Origin: Cacajao melanocephalus
Taxonomy: Eukaryota > Chordata > Mammalia > Primates > Pitheciidae
Length of the DNA stretch: 64,000 bases
Assembly: GCA_963573385.1 (NCBI GenBank)
Contig: CAUYLG010034782.1
Location: forward strand, 23,066 to 87,065
Direction of reading: 5' to 3'
The position numbers and the translations under genes were made by a program. This document shows, piece after piece, positions 1-11,715 of this stretch. The notes under the pieces are model-generated. The model made no database searches and was not told where the DNA came from. It saw only the letters and a program-made list of their open reading frames with translations. Position 1 is the first letter of the stretch. The number at the start of each line of letters is the position of its first letter.

Positions 1-847
1 TTAATTTAGAAGTTTATTTTACCAAGATTAAAGATGTGCCATTGACACAGTCTCAGGAGTTCTTAATGACATGTGCCCAAGGAGGTCGGGCTACAGCTTG
101 GTTTTATACGTTTTATGGAGACGTAAGACATCAATCAATACATGTAAGATGTACCCTGGTTAGGTCTAGAAAGGTGGGACAACTTGAAATTGAAAGCTTC
201 CAGGTCATAGGTAGATTCAAAGATTTTCTGATTAGCAGTTGGTTGAAAGAGTTTATTTAAAGACCTGGAAACAATAGAAGGGAGTCTGTGGGTTAAGATA
301 AGGGGTTGTGGAGACCAAGGTTCTATGTAGATGAAGCTGCCAGGTATCAGGCTTCAGAGAGAATAAATTGTAAATGTTTCTTATCAGACTTAAAAAGGTG
401 CCAGACTCCTAGTTAATTCTCTCCTAGATCAGAGGAAAGACCTGGAAAGGGAAGGGAATTTGCTACAGAATGTAGATTTTCTCTACAAGAGATAGTTTTG
501 CAGGGCCAATTCAGAATATGTCAAGGAAACATATTTTACAGTAAAATACTTTGATTTTTTTTAAAGGTCTCTTCTCTGTCTGGTGGTGCTGCTACACTAG
601 GATCAGGCTAGAATTTGGTGTCTGGTTGCTACTAAAAGTCTTAAGACTTCTGTTTCAATGTCAATCGTGTTCATTGTACCTGAATTCCAAAAGGGAGGAG
701 GGTATAATGAGGCATGTCCAGCCCCCGACCTCCTTCACATCATAGCCTGAACTAGTTTTTCAGGTTAACTTTGGGATGCCCTTGGCTGAGAGGAGGGGTC
801 CATTCTGATGGTTGGAGGGCTTAGAATTTTATTTTTTTTAGTTTATA
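1..847 (-). mobile_element. ERV1-class solo LTR, cut by the window edge
   Basis: Read on the minus strand this looks like a gammaretrovirus-like LTR. A TATAAAAC box lies at 101-108 (complement), an AATAAA signal follows at 13-18 (complement), and a terminal inverted end sits near 847. The last few tens of bases of U5 lie beyond position 1. I recognise the U3/R text as a primate ERV1 LTR of the MER4/PRIMA4-like kind but cannot fix the subfamily. No internal gag/pol/env sequence is attached on the visible side. The short frames inside (74 and 64 codons) have no domain. Confidence 0.65.
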
Positions 848-861
848 AGAGTAATAACATT

Positions 862-1180
862 TGATATGGTTTGGCTGTGTCCCCACTCAAATCTCATCTT
901 GAATTGTATTCCCATAGTTCAATTACTGGGAGGGACCCAGTGGGATATAATTTGAATCATGGGGAGGTTTCCCCACACTGTTCTCATGGTAGTGAATAAG
1001 TCTCATGAGACCTGATAGTTTTATCAGGGGTTTCCGCTTTTGCATCCTTCTCATTTTCTCTTGCCTTTCCCATGTAAGAAGTGCTTTTCACCTCCCACCA
1101 TGATTCTGAGATCTCCCCAGCCACATGGAACTCTAAGTCCAATTAAACCTTTATCAGCAGCATGAAAATAGACTAATACA
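862..1180 (+). mobile_element. THE1 solo LTR (ERVL-MaLR)
   Basis: It opens with the diagnostic THE1 start (TGATATGGTTTGGCTGTGTC) at 862 and ends with the MaLR end ACTAATACA at 1180. Flanking five-base repeats are acatt (857-861) and atatt (1181-1185), 4 of 5 matching, as expected for an old retroviral integration. At about 319 bp it is a little short because of small internal losses near the 3' end. There is no internal region, so it is a solo LTR left by LTR-LTR recombination. Confidence 0.93.
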
Positions 1181-1524
1181 ATATTCATTTTGATAAGAAA
1201 GGAAATAGAAAGAACCTTCTGGAAGTAAGAAGGCTTCATAAATTAAGAGAAAGATGAATTTTGTGGATCAGAATAATGCAAGTTATAACAGGATGAAGTG
1301 GGCTCCTACTTGATCTAGAGAATGAACTTATGAATCCTCTGTAAATTCTCAGTAAATCCGCAAGCCACCAAATGTTGACATTCTATGAAATGACAAAAAG
1401 ATTTGTGTGCTCCTGAGAATAATTGAGATTTTCTTTAAGTAAGTTGGAAAAAATAATGCTGTCACAATATAACATCAGATCACATTGCCACTAAACCACA
1501 AGCTGGAATCAATGATTTCTGAAC
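1181..1524. other. Unassigned AT-rich DNA
   Basis: No repeat family, coding potential or structured RNA is recognised in this stretch. Confidence 0.6.
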
Positions 1525-1662
1525 TGTAAATACTACTCTAAATTTTGAAACTAACTCCAAGTTCTTGTGACACAAAAGCCTTTGTTTTTGTGTACATTTT
1601 GAGCAGTTTTTCTGTTTTTCTGCCATCTTCCCTCTTATCTGGAACAATGAAGGCTTATGATT
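1525..1662 (+). repeat. Local duplicate, copy A (partner 3045-3200)
   Basis: The core from 1542 matches 3079-3200 at roughly 90% over about 120 bp. The upstream part matches again after an indel of about 20 bp in the second copy. The two copies are direct and about 1.54 kb apart. I do not recognise the sequence as a named repeat, so it is either a local duplication or two members of an unrecognised family. Confidence 0.75.
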
Positions 1663-1879
1663 CTTTTAACATCATAATTATTAATGTACACCTTGGAGAT
1701 GACTCAACCCTCTCATTCATTTATTAGACATTTAAAGACCACCAACCGTATGCCAAGCTCAGTGATGGAAAGGGAGGATAAAAATATGGGCAAGAGTTCC
1801 TGTTCTTTAGAATTCTAGAATCATCTATCGCATACTCCCCAAAGAGAGAAGAATCCCCTGTCCAACTATTTTGTTCCAT

Positions 1880-2010
1880 CGGCTGAGCACCTGTGATGTG
1901 CCCAGGTACTGTGCTGTGTTTTCTGCATTATCTCATTTGCCCTGACAGATGCGCATCTGCCTGTGCTAGAGTATGACAAGGCACTCTCTAACCCAAGGCC
2001 GTGCTCTTTA
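1880..2010 (-). mobile_element. MIR SINE, diverged
   Basis: It shows the complement of the MIR body: a GAGCAC..ATGTGCC..GTACTGTG series, then a CATTATCTCATTTG stretch, and near 2000 the 'CCGTGCTCTT' end that corresponds to the MIR start. It is heavily mutated, as expected of a pre-placental tRNA-derived SINE. Confidence 0.6.
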
Positions 2011-2164
2011 CTCCTGAACAGATGCTGTAACCAAAATCTGCATCCCTATAACTTCTGCCTAATCCCTCTGGAGCCACACAGTATTGGGCTAATTCTTTTT
2101 CTGCCTGTCAGCTGTTCAATTACTGTCAGCTAGCAAAGGCCTCTATTATCATCTCCAGATTAAT

Positions 2165-2250
2165 CATCCTCTCTTTTCAGAAACTCTTGTTCACCAACAC
2201 ATCCCCAGCACCTAGGACAGTAGCTAGCATATGAGAGAAATTAAAAAACA
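2165..2250 (+). mobile_element. L2 LINE 3' end fragment
   Basis: The text around 2185-2245 follows the L2 3' end (cttgttcac... atccccagcacctagga.. cagtag). Only the terminal part remains. Confidence 0.55.
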
Positions 2251-2336
2251 TTCTTGCTAAATATAAAATATAGTCATATACCCTGCCTGTCCTATGGTTC
2301 ATTAATAACCAACCCAAAAGATAAAGATCAGACCTG

Positions 2337-2442
2337 AACACAATATTACAGATATAGTTTGACCAGTGCAAAGTACACTGGTTACAGTGCAAAGTACATT
2401 GGGTACTTTGCACTGGTCAAACTACACCTGTAATATTGTGTT
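2337..2442. repeat. Near-perfect inverted repeat (40-bp arms)
   Basis: The left arm 2337-2376 pairs with the right arm 2403-2442 at 38 of 40 positions, around a 26-base spacer. The spacer carries a further copy of the GTGCAAAGTAC core (2386-2396), so the right arm could pair with either. No TA or eight-base target duplication is obvious. It could be a MITE relic, a template-switch scar or an RNA hairpin. Either strand would fold equally well as RNA. Confidence 0.85.
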
Positions 2443-2449
2443 GAGTGTA

Positions 2450-3044
2450 ACCCAATTAAACAATATATTTTCTGGCAAAAAAAAAAAAAGTCACTCATTC
2501 AGCTTGAGTAAAGTTAACGCATAGCCCCATAGGAACATTTTTTCAACCAGGTTTTGCCACACACTCATTTATGTAGTTAATGTAGGTTTTTGTTTATCTG
2601 TTTAACCCTTAAGCACAGGTCTGTCTTGTATATTTTTATCTTTTTAAAATTTGGTACAATTTGCCTCCCTAGCTATTTTTGTTTAAATCTGCCACGAATT
2701 ATCAAACATAATTCCAGACTTCCCCAATGTCAAGCCTCCCACAAATCCAACTGGCAAACTCTCATATTTTATCTAAATAATTAACAAAATTATCAAATAA
2801 AACAGAGCTACGTAGAATGACACTAGCAATCTTGCTCCAAGTTGATACCTATTCACCAGTCAACTTTTGAATTCCCCTAAGACACCATCACATGCAGGCA
2901 TTTTCCTCAAGGATATTATGTAAATTTTTTTCAAATGCATTCCTCAAAGCTAGAGAGCCCAGCTCATACTGTAATAATCCCAACTTAAAGGTATGTATGC
3001 TGGGGCGGGGGTATCCTATATTTCAATTCATCTAATTTATTGCA
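2450..3044. other. Unassigned AT-rich DNA
   Basis: There is a 13-base A run at 2477-2489. No repeat family or gene is recognised. Confidence 0.55.
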
Positions 3045-3200
3045 TAAATTTTACACTCTAAATCTTTCAAGGCTTTAACTTTTGAAGCTAATTCCAGGTT
3101 CTTCTGACACAAAAGCCTTTGTTTTTGTGTACATTTTGAGTAGTTTTTCTGCTTTTCTGACATAATTTCCTCTTATCTGGAACAATGAATGCTAATGATT
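3045..3200 (+). repeat. Local duplicate, copy B (partner 1525-1662)
   Basis: This is the second copy of the unit described at 1525-1662. It carries about 20 extra bases near 3065-3085. Homology stops after the shared AATGA..GCT..ATGATT end near 3200. Confidence 0.75.
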
Positions 3201-5097
3201 AAATAAGAGAGAACAATTTATTCAAGAAAATGGACAATGAAAGGGTCCATATAAAAGAAAATCGGGTGAAAAAAAGCTCAGAACACTCTCAAAATATTAT
3301 CTGGCTATATGGATTTAGGAACCAATCTCCCTCACAGTTGGTTAGCTTTTCTTCCTGATGCAAGAATTTCAATGCATGGGCTGAATTTACAGTAAGACTT
3401 TCTATACAAGTATGTAGCAGAGTAACTGAATAAGCATGAGCAGTCCTTTTGGTATTGCATACCAGCTGAAGTTTAACATGGCTGCTACACATTACATGAA
3501 TTAAAAATTTCAGGAACTTGCAAGAAGAAAGATTATAGCTCTTTATAAGAAAGAAAATTATTATTTCTATTATTTTCCCTTGATGCATTGACAAACTCAG
3601 ACTTTTAGAATGTGTTATCTTTAGTTGTTCAGACCTTACCATGTATTTGTATAAAGCAATCTATTTTTCTTGGGGAAAACCAAATGCCCATGACGTATGT
3701 TTGCTTTAGAAGATGGTTTCTTTGACTTGTTGGACTAAATCACAATGTCCTATTTCTACTTTTGTCCTTTCACAAGGATTTCCGCAATCACTTTTAAGAT
3801 TTGTTTTAATATTTAAAGGGGAAATATCTATTCAAAAGACAATTGAAATGCTATTATGTGCATTCGCCAAGGGAAATGCAAAGGTTTAACTCTTGAGGAG
3901 CCTAAAATATAATAAAGAAGCAATGTCAAGGTCAATCAAAATTGATAAAATAAATATCTGTACCACAACATTCTTTAGTAGACTAATTTATATTTTTATC
4001 TACCTGGTTGTGTCATTGCGATGCTAGGTATTTTTTTAATATAAAGATGAGTTTCTTGCTATTTTTAAATGTTGGTTGAAAAGTCCCATATCAACATTTA
4101 TGTGTTTCCTGAAAAGTCTTTTGTGATTTAGATCCTTAGCTATAGTAAATCTATCAAGCTTTTTAAATATTTGAGTCATTGTGTATTTTAATGGAAACTA
4201 GGATACCCAAAAGCTCAATGATATGTGATTATTAGAATGATTTGTTAAAAATAATAGCTCAGGACAGCAATGTTTCTAACATACATTATCTAAAAACCCT
4301 CTTGTAAGCTCAGCCTTTTCATTACTTTTATGAATATAATCCCACTTATTCTTGTACAGAGCAAGGATGACAAACAGAAAATTATTCCTTTTTAAGCCAT
4401 AAACACTTATTAGAACTTGTTCTCTGGTCACCTGGTGCATCTTACGTTAGTTAATATTGTTTTCCTTCAGTCCTTTCTGGTATTTTGTTAGAAGCAAAGT
4501 GACAGTCATAATTCTGCAAGCTTTATGTTTTTTCACTGCTGAAGCAAACAAATGTGCATAACTTTGAAGAAAAAAAATTAAATAAAGAAGAAAGAGCTCA
4601 CTGATGTCAAATGTTTTGCTTACTGATTCCAGATAGAAACTGGAGTAAATTATTGATTTAATAATAATGCTCAAGAACTGCCAGCTTTCTGAAAATATTA
4701 ACAAAATGACACACACCACCAGAGTTATTTCTCCAGTGGAAGGTATTTAAAGACTGTAGTCTCCAAAGAATAGATTAATTTAAATTTGTCTCAGTCTAAT
4801 ACATTAAAATGTATATTTAAGTAGAACAACAGAAAGGAGTCCTCAGTTTATTAACAATTTCCCCATACCTCTTTAGCACTATCATTATTTACAGATGAAA
4901 GATTTACTTTCAACATAGGCTTAATAGTTATAACAGACCATGAAGAAATGACTCAGATTTTCCCTGATTTAAGCAAAGTGTAATAAAACAATTAGAAAAA
5001 TACAATAAATTCTTTTATCTGGTTAAATAATAGGAATAGAATGTTCTGGTTAATCCAATAAGAGAGTTAATATTAACTTTCCTGTAGAAACCTGGTA
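3201..5097. other. Unassigned AT-rich DNA, about 1.9 kb
   Basis: Mostly low-complexity AT-rich sequence with no recognised repeat. The longest open frame is 117 codons on the minus strand (3289-3642). It has ordinary intergenic composition, no domain and no splice or initiation context that would make it credible. Confidence 0.55.
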
Positions 5098-5106
5098 GAT
5101 TTCTAA

Positions 5107-6218
<1,112 letters not shown>

Positions 6219-6226
6219 CTCCAGAA

Positions 6227-6557
6227 CAGGGGTCCCCAATCCCCAAGCTGTGAACTGGTACTGTATCATGGCCTTTTAGGAACTGGGTCACACAGTGGGA
6301 GGTGAGTGACAGGTGAGTGGACATTACCACCTGAGCTCTGTCTCCCATCAGATCAGTGGTAGCATTAGATTCACATAAAAGCACAAACCCTATTGTGAAC
6401 TGTGTATACAAGGTATTTAGGTAGGCTGTGTACTTTATATGAGAATCTAATGCCTGATGATCTGAGGTGGAACAATTTCATCCGAAATGAACTCTCATTT
6501 GTGGAAAAATTGTCTTCCACGAAACTGGTCTGGTGCCAAAAAGATTGCGAACCGCTG
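6227..6557 (+). mobile_element. MER1 (hAT-Charlie nonautonomous DNA transposon)
   Basis: It starts with CAGGGGTCCCCAA and ends with the imperfect inverse (GCGAACCGCTG), the MER1A/B terminal inverted repeats. At 331 bp it is close to the MER1B length. Eight-base flanks ctccagaa (6219-6226) and ctctagaa (6558-6565) match at 7 of 8, as expected for hAT. The conserved internal stretch with 'TAATGCCTGATGATCTGAGG' is intact near 6449. It has no transposase, so movement relied on a Charlie enzyme in trans. Confidence 0.95.
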
Positions 6558-6565
6558 CTCTAGAA

Positions 6566-7239
6566 AATACAAGGAGTGAAGGTGGAAGACTGCTACTTAA
6601 TTGCAAATACGTTCAAGTAGAATATCAGACCATAGAAAGGTCAGTGAGTCCTACCTTTGCATCAGCTGTGATCAGATTCACTGTTTAAATAAATAAATAT
6701 TTATGGGCTTTTGCTGTAGGTACAGGTTCCAATGTGCCCCATTTTTAGAGCTAATGTAGATGTTTCAAAGTGCTGACAGTGTAACAGACAAACAGTTTCT
6801 TACAAGAAATATGAAAAGAATTGCCTTATTCTACCCTTGACTCTGACCAGCAGATGTAAAGATCGCATCAGACAGATGACAGGTTGACTGGCTGGAAATC
6901 TACAGGTAATAGGACTTCAGGAGAGAAATTTTTGAGCTCTAGGAGAGCAAAGAAGGGTAGGATCAGGTCTTGGTCTCATAGAAAATGAAAAGCTGGATCT
7001 GTGTTCAAGGCAGACAATAGGATTTATAGAGTGGATAGTAGAGACTGGGAACACAGTTCTGGAAACTGAGGTACACATAAAGATTAAGAAACAAAACAAG
7101 ACCCCACTGACAAAAACTGGGCACCAAGTCAGAACAAGTGTAGCGCCAAGAGTGATGGATCCAGAGCCCCTAAGCTATGAAATTTCAGTTTCTTCATTTG
7201 GTTATAAATGAAGTCAGCGGCTTTGGGACATTTATGCAC
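6566..7239. other. Unassigned DNA
   Basis: No repeat family or gene is recognised. Confidence 0.55.
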
Positions 7240-7375
7240 ATAAGAATCACCTTGCAGGCCTATCTTAAACATTTAAAAGTAAGCCTCATCATATCCTACC
7301 CATGTATTATGCTTCTGTAGGTTTAGAGTGAAGTCTGGGAATCAGCATTTTTAACAAGAGTCCTAAGTGCCTCAG
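7240..7375 (-). mobile_element. MER5A-like hAT fragment
   Basis: It reads like the complement of MER5A: AGAATCACCT near 7247, a TCTGTAGG..GTCTGGGAATC block near 7312-7345, then TTTTAACAAGAGTCCTAAGTG. The termini are missing and divergence is high. Confidence 0.55.
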
Positions 7376-7919
7376 ACGCAGAGAGCCTCTGGATTGTCTG
7401 TTAGGAAATAGTGAATTAAGAAGAGATGGATTTCAGGGTCTGAGAAGGGAAAGAGCTTCAGCTAGCCCCAACAATGCAAAAACTAGGGTGATAAACTCAT
7501 TCTAATTTACCCAGAACTTTCAGTGTTAGCAGGGACAGTCCCACATTCCAGGAAACCATTCAGTCCTGGATATACTGGAACAATCCGCTACCCTAGCATA
7601 AAGGGACATGTCACTGTGTCAGGAGCTCACAAAAGACCTAAGCATCATTACCTCGATCTCAAGCATTCCTCTAGACTTCATATTGGACCAACCTTCCTCC
7701 ACCCACACACACTTCAACTGATCCCTTTCTTGACTCAAATCTGTGATACATACTAAGGTCAGAACTGATGCTTAAAAACTCATGAGGTCCTGAGTTGAAG
7801 ATCCTACTTTCAGAGGTTACATATCTACCTCCAATTTCCCCACCCTCGTGCCTGGAAAGAAAGTATTCCAGTGAACAAAAGGAAACAAAAGACAAAAAGG
7901 GAGTGGTGGGGGGCACATT
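7376..7919. other. Unassigned DNA
   Basis: No repeat is recognised. Two opposing frames of about 80 codons overlap near 7671-7756; this is chance coding. Confidence 0.5.
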
Positions 7920-8080
7920 GGCTATGGTGGCTCATGCCTATAATTCTAGCATTTTGGAAAGCTGAGAAGTGGGACTATCACTTGAGCCCAGGAGCTCCAG
8001 AGTGCAGTGAGCCATGATCGGACCACCGCACTCCAGCCTAGGTAACAAAGTGAGACCTTGTCTAAAACAAAACAAAACAA
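7920..8080 (+). mobile_element. Alu monomer or internally deleted AluJ
   Basis: About 160 bp: a left-arm start (ggctcatgcctataat) passes directly into the right-arm end (gtgcagtgagccatgatc.. ccgcactccagcct). The tail is (AAAAC)n to 8080. The join is what an FRAM-type fossil monomer shows. An AluJ with an internal deletion would look the same. Confidence 0.75.
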
Positions 8081-8159
8081 AAAGTCAAAAGAGTACACTA
8101 CCATTTGGACAACTGTCTATATAAGAATTCTAATGTAATGCACAAGGCTGGCCCTGGGG

Positions 8160-8358
8160 CCTCATGCCTGAGCTTACATCTACCACTAACGAGATGTGTG
8201 ACCTTGGACAAGTTACCTCCACTCTATGTACCTTTGTTTCCTCATCTGTAAAGTGAAAATATTAATAATCATAATATTGTCTACTTCATAGGATGAAATC
8301 AATTAAGACAGGTAGTGCTCTTTGGACAGTGCCTGACACACAGCAACCGCTCCAAAAA
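8160..8358 (+). mobile_element. MIR SINE
   Basis: It follows the MIR sense consensus from the tRNA-like head (GTGTGACCTTGGACAAGTTA near 8196), through TTTCCTCATCTGTAAAGTG, to the 3' part with CAGTGCCTGACACACAGCAA near 8330. Confidence 0.85.
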
Positions 8359-8944
8359 TGCAGTTCTTCTCATTAAACTCCTAATGTTTAAGCTAACTGA
8401 ACCACTCAGTTACTTGTATGAATGAGACTTTCAGCACCCAAGCAAACTAACCTGTAACATTGAAAGTCCTTTTAAACAAGCAGTTTCTTTTCCTATCATT
8501 GAAAATATCATGTGGAGAAATCCACACTGCACTTTAGCCTTTCTGCGGGGCTGGTGGAAGGAAGGATGAATCAGCCGCACACAAGATGTCTGTTAGTTCC
8601 CCAGCCAGCCTAGAACCTCCAGGACACTCCCAAGCACAGGGAGGAGGCTTGGAAACATTTCAAAGCCTGCCGACACACAGATTGCTTCTGGTCGCCAGTG
8701 GATTAGTATTGGCGTTATGTACTTAGCTGCACACTTCACCTCCGTATGTCTCAGCCCTCTTCACCTTTCCCTCTGACTGTGACAATGAGAATACTGAAAT
8801 CGATAAGTTCGCCCTCCTTGCTCCAGAGACTCAAGTGCTTTGAAATGAAAAATGGCTCAGGAGGAAGAAGCCAACACAGAGGCTGGGAGGACATAGATGG
8901 AAGTTAGAATTGGCAGATCTGCAGTCTAGAGAAAGAGGCAGAGA
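8359..8944. other. Repeat-free stretch, GC-richer than neighbours
   Basis: 8540-8870 is unique, mixed-composition DNA with no recognised repeat. No promoter or exon can be argued from sequence alone. It is a candidate for a comparative conservation check only. Confidence 0.4.
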
Positions 8945-9115
8945 GCACAGTGGACTAGGAGTGAGAACGCTGGTGTTCTCCCTCCCTTTGGTCACTACTC
9001 AGTAGTAGGGACAGGTCATTTTAATTTATTGGACCCTGAAATCTCTCCTTTGTAAAATAAAGGCATGGTGCCAGATAAACAGCTATTATCCCTTCTAGCT
9101 GTAAATATCCTGAGA
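8945..9115 (+). mobile_element. MIR-like SINE, diverged
   Basis: A weak match to the MIR sense strand: GGGACAGGTCA then a TCTCTCCTTTGTAAAATAAAGG block at 9042-9064. Confidence 0.5.
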
Positions 9116-9254
9116 ATATTTTATGATAAAATGTCAGCCAGCTGTCTTTAGCCTTATTCCCTCTCTTCCATAAGCACCTCCCTGTTTGTTAGTGGGTTAC
9201 AATGCATTCTTCTAATGCCCATTCTCAGTTTTAAACCACCTAATCAAACGTTTG

Positions 9255-9345
9255 AATTTCCTGCTAGACTAGAAGTTCCTTAATGGCACAGACTTTGTTT
9301 TCGTCTCATTTTATCTCTAGTGCTTAGAACTATGCCTGACATGGA
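9255..9345 (+). mobile_element. L2 3' end fragment
   Basis: It resembles the L2 3' terminus: TAGAAGTTCCTTAATGGCA, then TCTAGTGCTTAGAAC..TGCCTGACA. Confidence 0.65.
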
Positions 9346-9472
9346 AAGATTTTCAAAGGGTGTTTCCAGAATTGAACCCATGCATCATCAGTCTCCTCAC
9401 TCATGTTATTAGTCAGAGACCCCACAAGAAACAGACAGCCCACGCACACAGGGCAATTGAGGCGAGAGAACT

Positions 9473-9559
9473 TTTGCCAAGTGCAGTGGCTCATGCCTGT
9501 AATCCCAGCATGGGAGGCTGAGGTGGGTGGATCACCTCAGGTCAGGAGTTCGAGACCAG
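9473..9559 (+). mobile_element. 5' fragment of an Alu
   Basis: Only the first 85 bp or so of an Alu left arm, ending at GTTCGAGACCAGG, with no right arm and no A tail. Retrotransposition normally truncates the 5' end, so the missing 3' part points to a later deletion or internal priming. Confidence 0.85.
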
Positions 9560-9902
9560 GAAATCTGAGAAAGTCATAGAAGCTGTAGGTGTTGAGAGTG
9601 CACTGCCTGACCTTATTTAGAAGAAAGCAACTGACCTGTATCTCAGCAGGGAAGGACTCCCTAGCCACATACCTCCTCCCCAATCTCTCTCTCCCTTCCT
9701 TTTCCCCTCCAGCCCTTCCATCTCCCGCCAGCACCTCCATTGGCTGAACACAACGGGAAGCAAGAATACATGGCCAAGTGTCCAGGCAGTACATGAAGGA
9801 CACTGAGTGGGGTGGAGAGCCTACCTGGGAAAAAGGTGAACAGAAAACATCCAGCACTCTCAGCTCCCAGCACCACTGCCTCCTCCTTTGAAAAGTCCTC
9901 TG
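9560..9902. other. Unassigned DNA
   Basis: Pyrimidine-rich around 9680-9730. A minus-strand frame of 138 codons (9537-9953) spans this and parts of two Alus, so it is not a gene. It may be an old repeat I cannot name. Confidence 0.45.
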
Positions 9903-10180
9903 AGGTTCGGTGTGGTGGCTCACTCCTATAATCTCAATACTTTGGCAGTCCAAGGTGGGAGGATTGCTTGAGCCCAGGAACTCGAGACCAGCCTGGGCAA
10001 TCAGTGGGACCTCATCTCTACAAAAATATTTTAAAATTAGCCAGGCATGGTGGTGTCACCTATAGTCTCAGCTACTCAGGAGGTTGAGGTGAGAGGATCA
10101 CCTGCGCCTGGGAGTTTGAGGCTACAATGACCTATGATCATGCCACTGCACTCCAGCCCAGGCAACAAAGCAAGACCTTA
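9903..10180 (+). mobile_element. AluJ-like element
   Basis: A full-length dimeric Alu with J-type features: GAGGATTGCTTGAGCCCAGGA in the left arm, and GGAGTTTGAGGCTACAATGA with CTATGATCATGCCACTGC in the right arm. Its A tail passes into the long purine microsatellite at 10181-10376. Confidence 0.9.
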
Positions 10181-10250
10181 TCAAAAACAAACAAACAAAC
10201 AACAACAACAAAAAAAAACAGAAAAAAAGAAAGAGAGAAAGAAAAAGAAA

Positions 10251-10283
<33 letters not shown>

Positions 10284-10300
10284 GAAAGAAAGAGAGAGAG

Positions 10301-10365
<65 letters not shown>

Positions 10366-10376
10366 AAGAAAGAAAG
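10181..10376 (+). repeat. (GAAA)n microsatellite grown from an Alu tail
   Basis: An A/AAC-rich tail at 10181-10220 is followed by nearly pure GAAA/GAGA units to 10376. The plus strand is all purine from about 10222. Length polymorphism is likely. The lysine/glutamate/arginine frames of 84-85 codons here are artefacts of the repeat. Confidence 0.97.
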
Positions 10377-11164
10377 TCCCCTGAATGACTCTATTTATTC
10401 AGGTAACATTTCTTCAGTAAATGTGTACATTTTGCTTTATGTGTACACAGGGCTTTACAAGAGTTGCCTACTTTCTAGCTAGCATACTTTTTTTAACCAA
10501 CCAGACTGCCATCTCTAATACATTCTTGCTGTATATATAGCACTCAGTATTTGCAACTTGAATGACCACTTTTATAAAAAAAAAAAAAGTTTTCAAAACA
10601 AATTATACAATTGATTATCCTTAGTGTGTAATCCAATTTCTAAATCTCTGGAAAGAGCCAGATCAAATGTATAGTGTGGCTCATTGCCTCGTAGAGTGTT
10701 TCTGTTGAATGGTGATCATGCTGGCAAGGTGTGAGTCTTTCCCCTCAGGAAGACTGGCCTTGGAATTCACTTCATAGTAGTTCCTGGAACCCATTCAGTC
10801 AATATGCCTCTATTCATATTCACTAGGAGTAAAGTGCTGTGCCAAATACTTGAGAAATCAAAGGTTAATTTCACTTAGATTTTGTCCCGGGAATTAGAGT
10901 ACAGTGGGAGACAGAAAGTGTTGATGTAATTAGGTGAAAAGAAGGAAGAAACAATCCCAAGACAAAAAGAGATGCAATGCTGGGAAACTTCCAAGTAATA
11001 GCAATGATTTTGATGGAGAAATTTAGAATAGGCTTCATTTTGGTTAGATCTTGGAGACCATGTGTTCTTCCGTCATGAAGAGTTAAAAGAAGGAATATGC
11101 TACATACATGTGGCTGAAAGCTTTCAGGGAAAAACAACTTGTTCGTTTCCCTGAGAGTTCAAAG
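10377..11164. other. Unassigned DNA
   Basis: Unique-looking sequence with a 12-base A run near 10578. No repeat or gene is recognised. Confidence 0.55.
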
Positions 11165-11330
11165 AAAGTGCCTGAGAGGTCTGTGATTAGGAAAATATGT
11201 GCTGGAATCAGATATGGAGAGCCTTGAATGGCAGGCTGAGTCTGAACCACCTTTCTGCTGGCAACAGGGAGCCAGTGAAGGATTTTGAGCCAATGATGAA
11301 AACTGGAACTTCAAGGAAAAGTGATAGCAG
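11165..11330 (-). mobile_element. L2 LINE fragment, antisense
   Basis: It matches the complement of the L2 coding/3' region: GAGCCTTGAATGGCAGGCTGA, then GGGAGCCAGTGAAGGATTTTGAGC near 11268. Confidence 0.6.
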
Positions 11331-11559
11331 GGGACAATGCACTGAGAGCTTTCTATGCAAGCACAGTTCTTCATACCAATCCCCAGTGGGCAGGAGTCTG
11401 TTGTCACTGATATTGTTTAGAATTGCAGCTGCAGGATGATAATAAAAAGCATCCAGATGATTCGTTGGTTTCATTATTCTTCCTAAACTCTCTACAAACA
11501 ATGCATGCCCTGCCTTGGCTGCAGCTTCTTGCTTGTATCTGGTTCAAATGTTACACACG

Positions 11560-11715
11560 TATCAACTCATTTAATCTTCAAAACATCCCTGTGAGTTAGA
11601 TACCATTATTATTGTCAGGGAAGCACAAAGAGATAAAGTGATTTTCTCGAGATAAGAAAGCTGGTAAATGGCAGAGTCAGAATTTGAATGCTGGCTGTTT
11701 GACGTCTCATAACTA
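11560..11715 (-). mobile_element. MIR SINE, antisense
   Basis: The complement of MIR is clear: ATCAACTCATTTAATCTTCA near 11560, CTGTGAGTTAGATACCATTATTATTG, then GAAAGCTGGTAAATGGCAGAGTC.. to 11715. Confidence 0.85.

Noticed and set aside
3289..3642. 117-codon open frame on the minus strand
   Set aside because: AT-rich intergenic sequence, no domain, no signal or repeat pattern. A frame of this length is expected by chance in a 64-kb window.
9537..9953. 138-codon minus frame
   Set aside because: It spans parts of two Alu elements and unassigned DNA between them.
10127..10388. Lysine/glutamate-rich frames resembling a charged nuclear protein
   Set aside because: Translation of the GAAA microsatellite.
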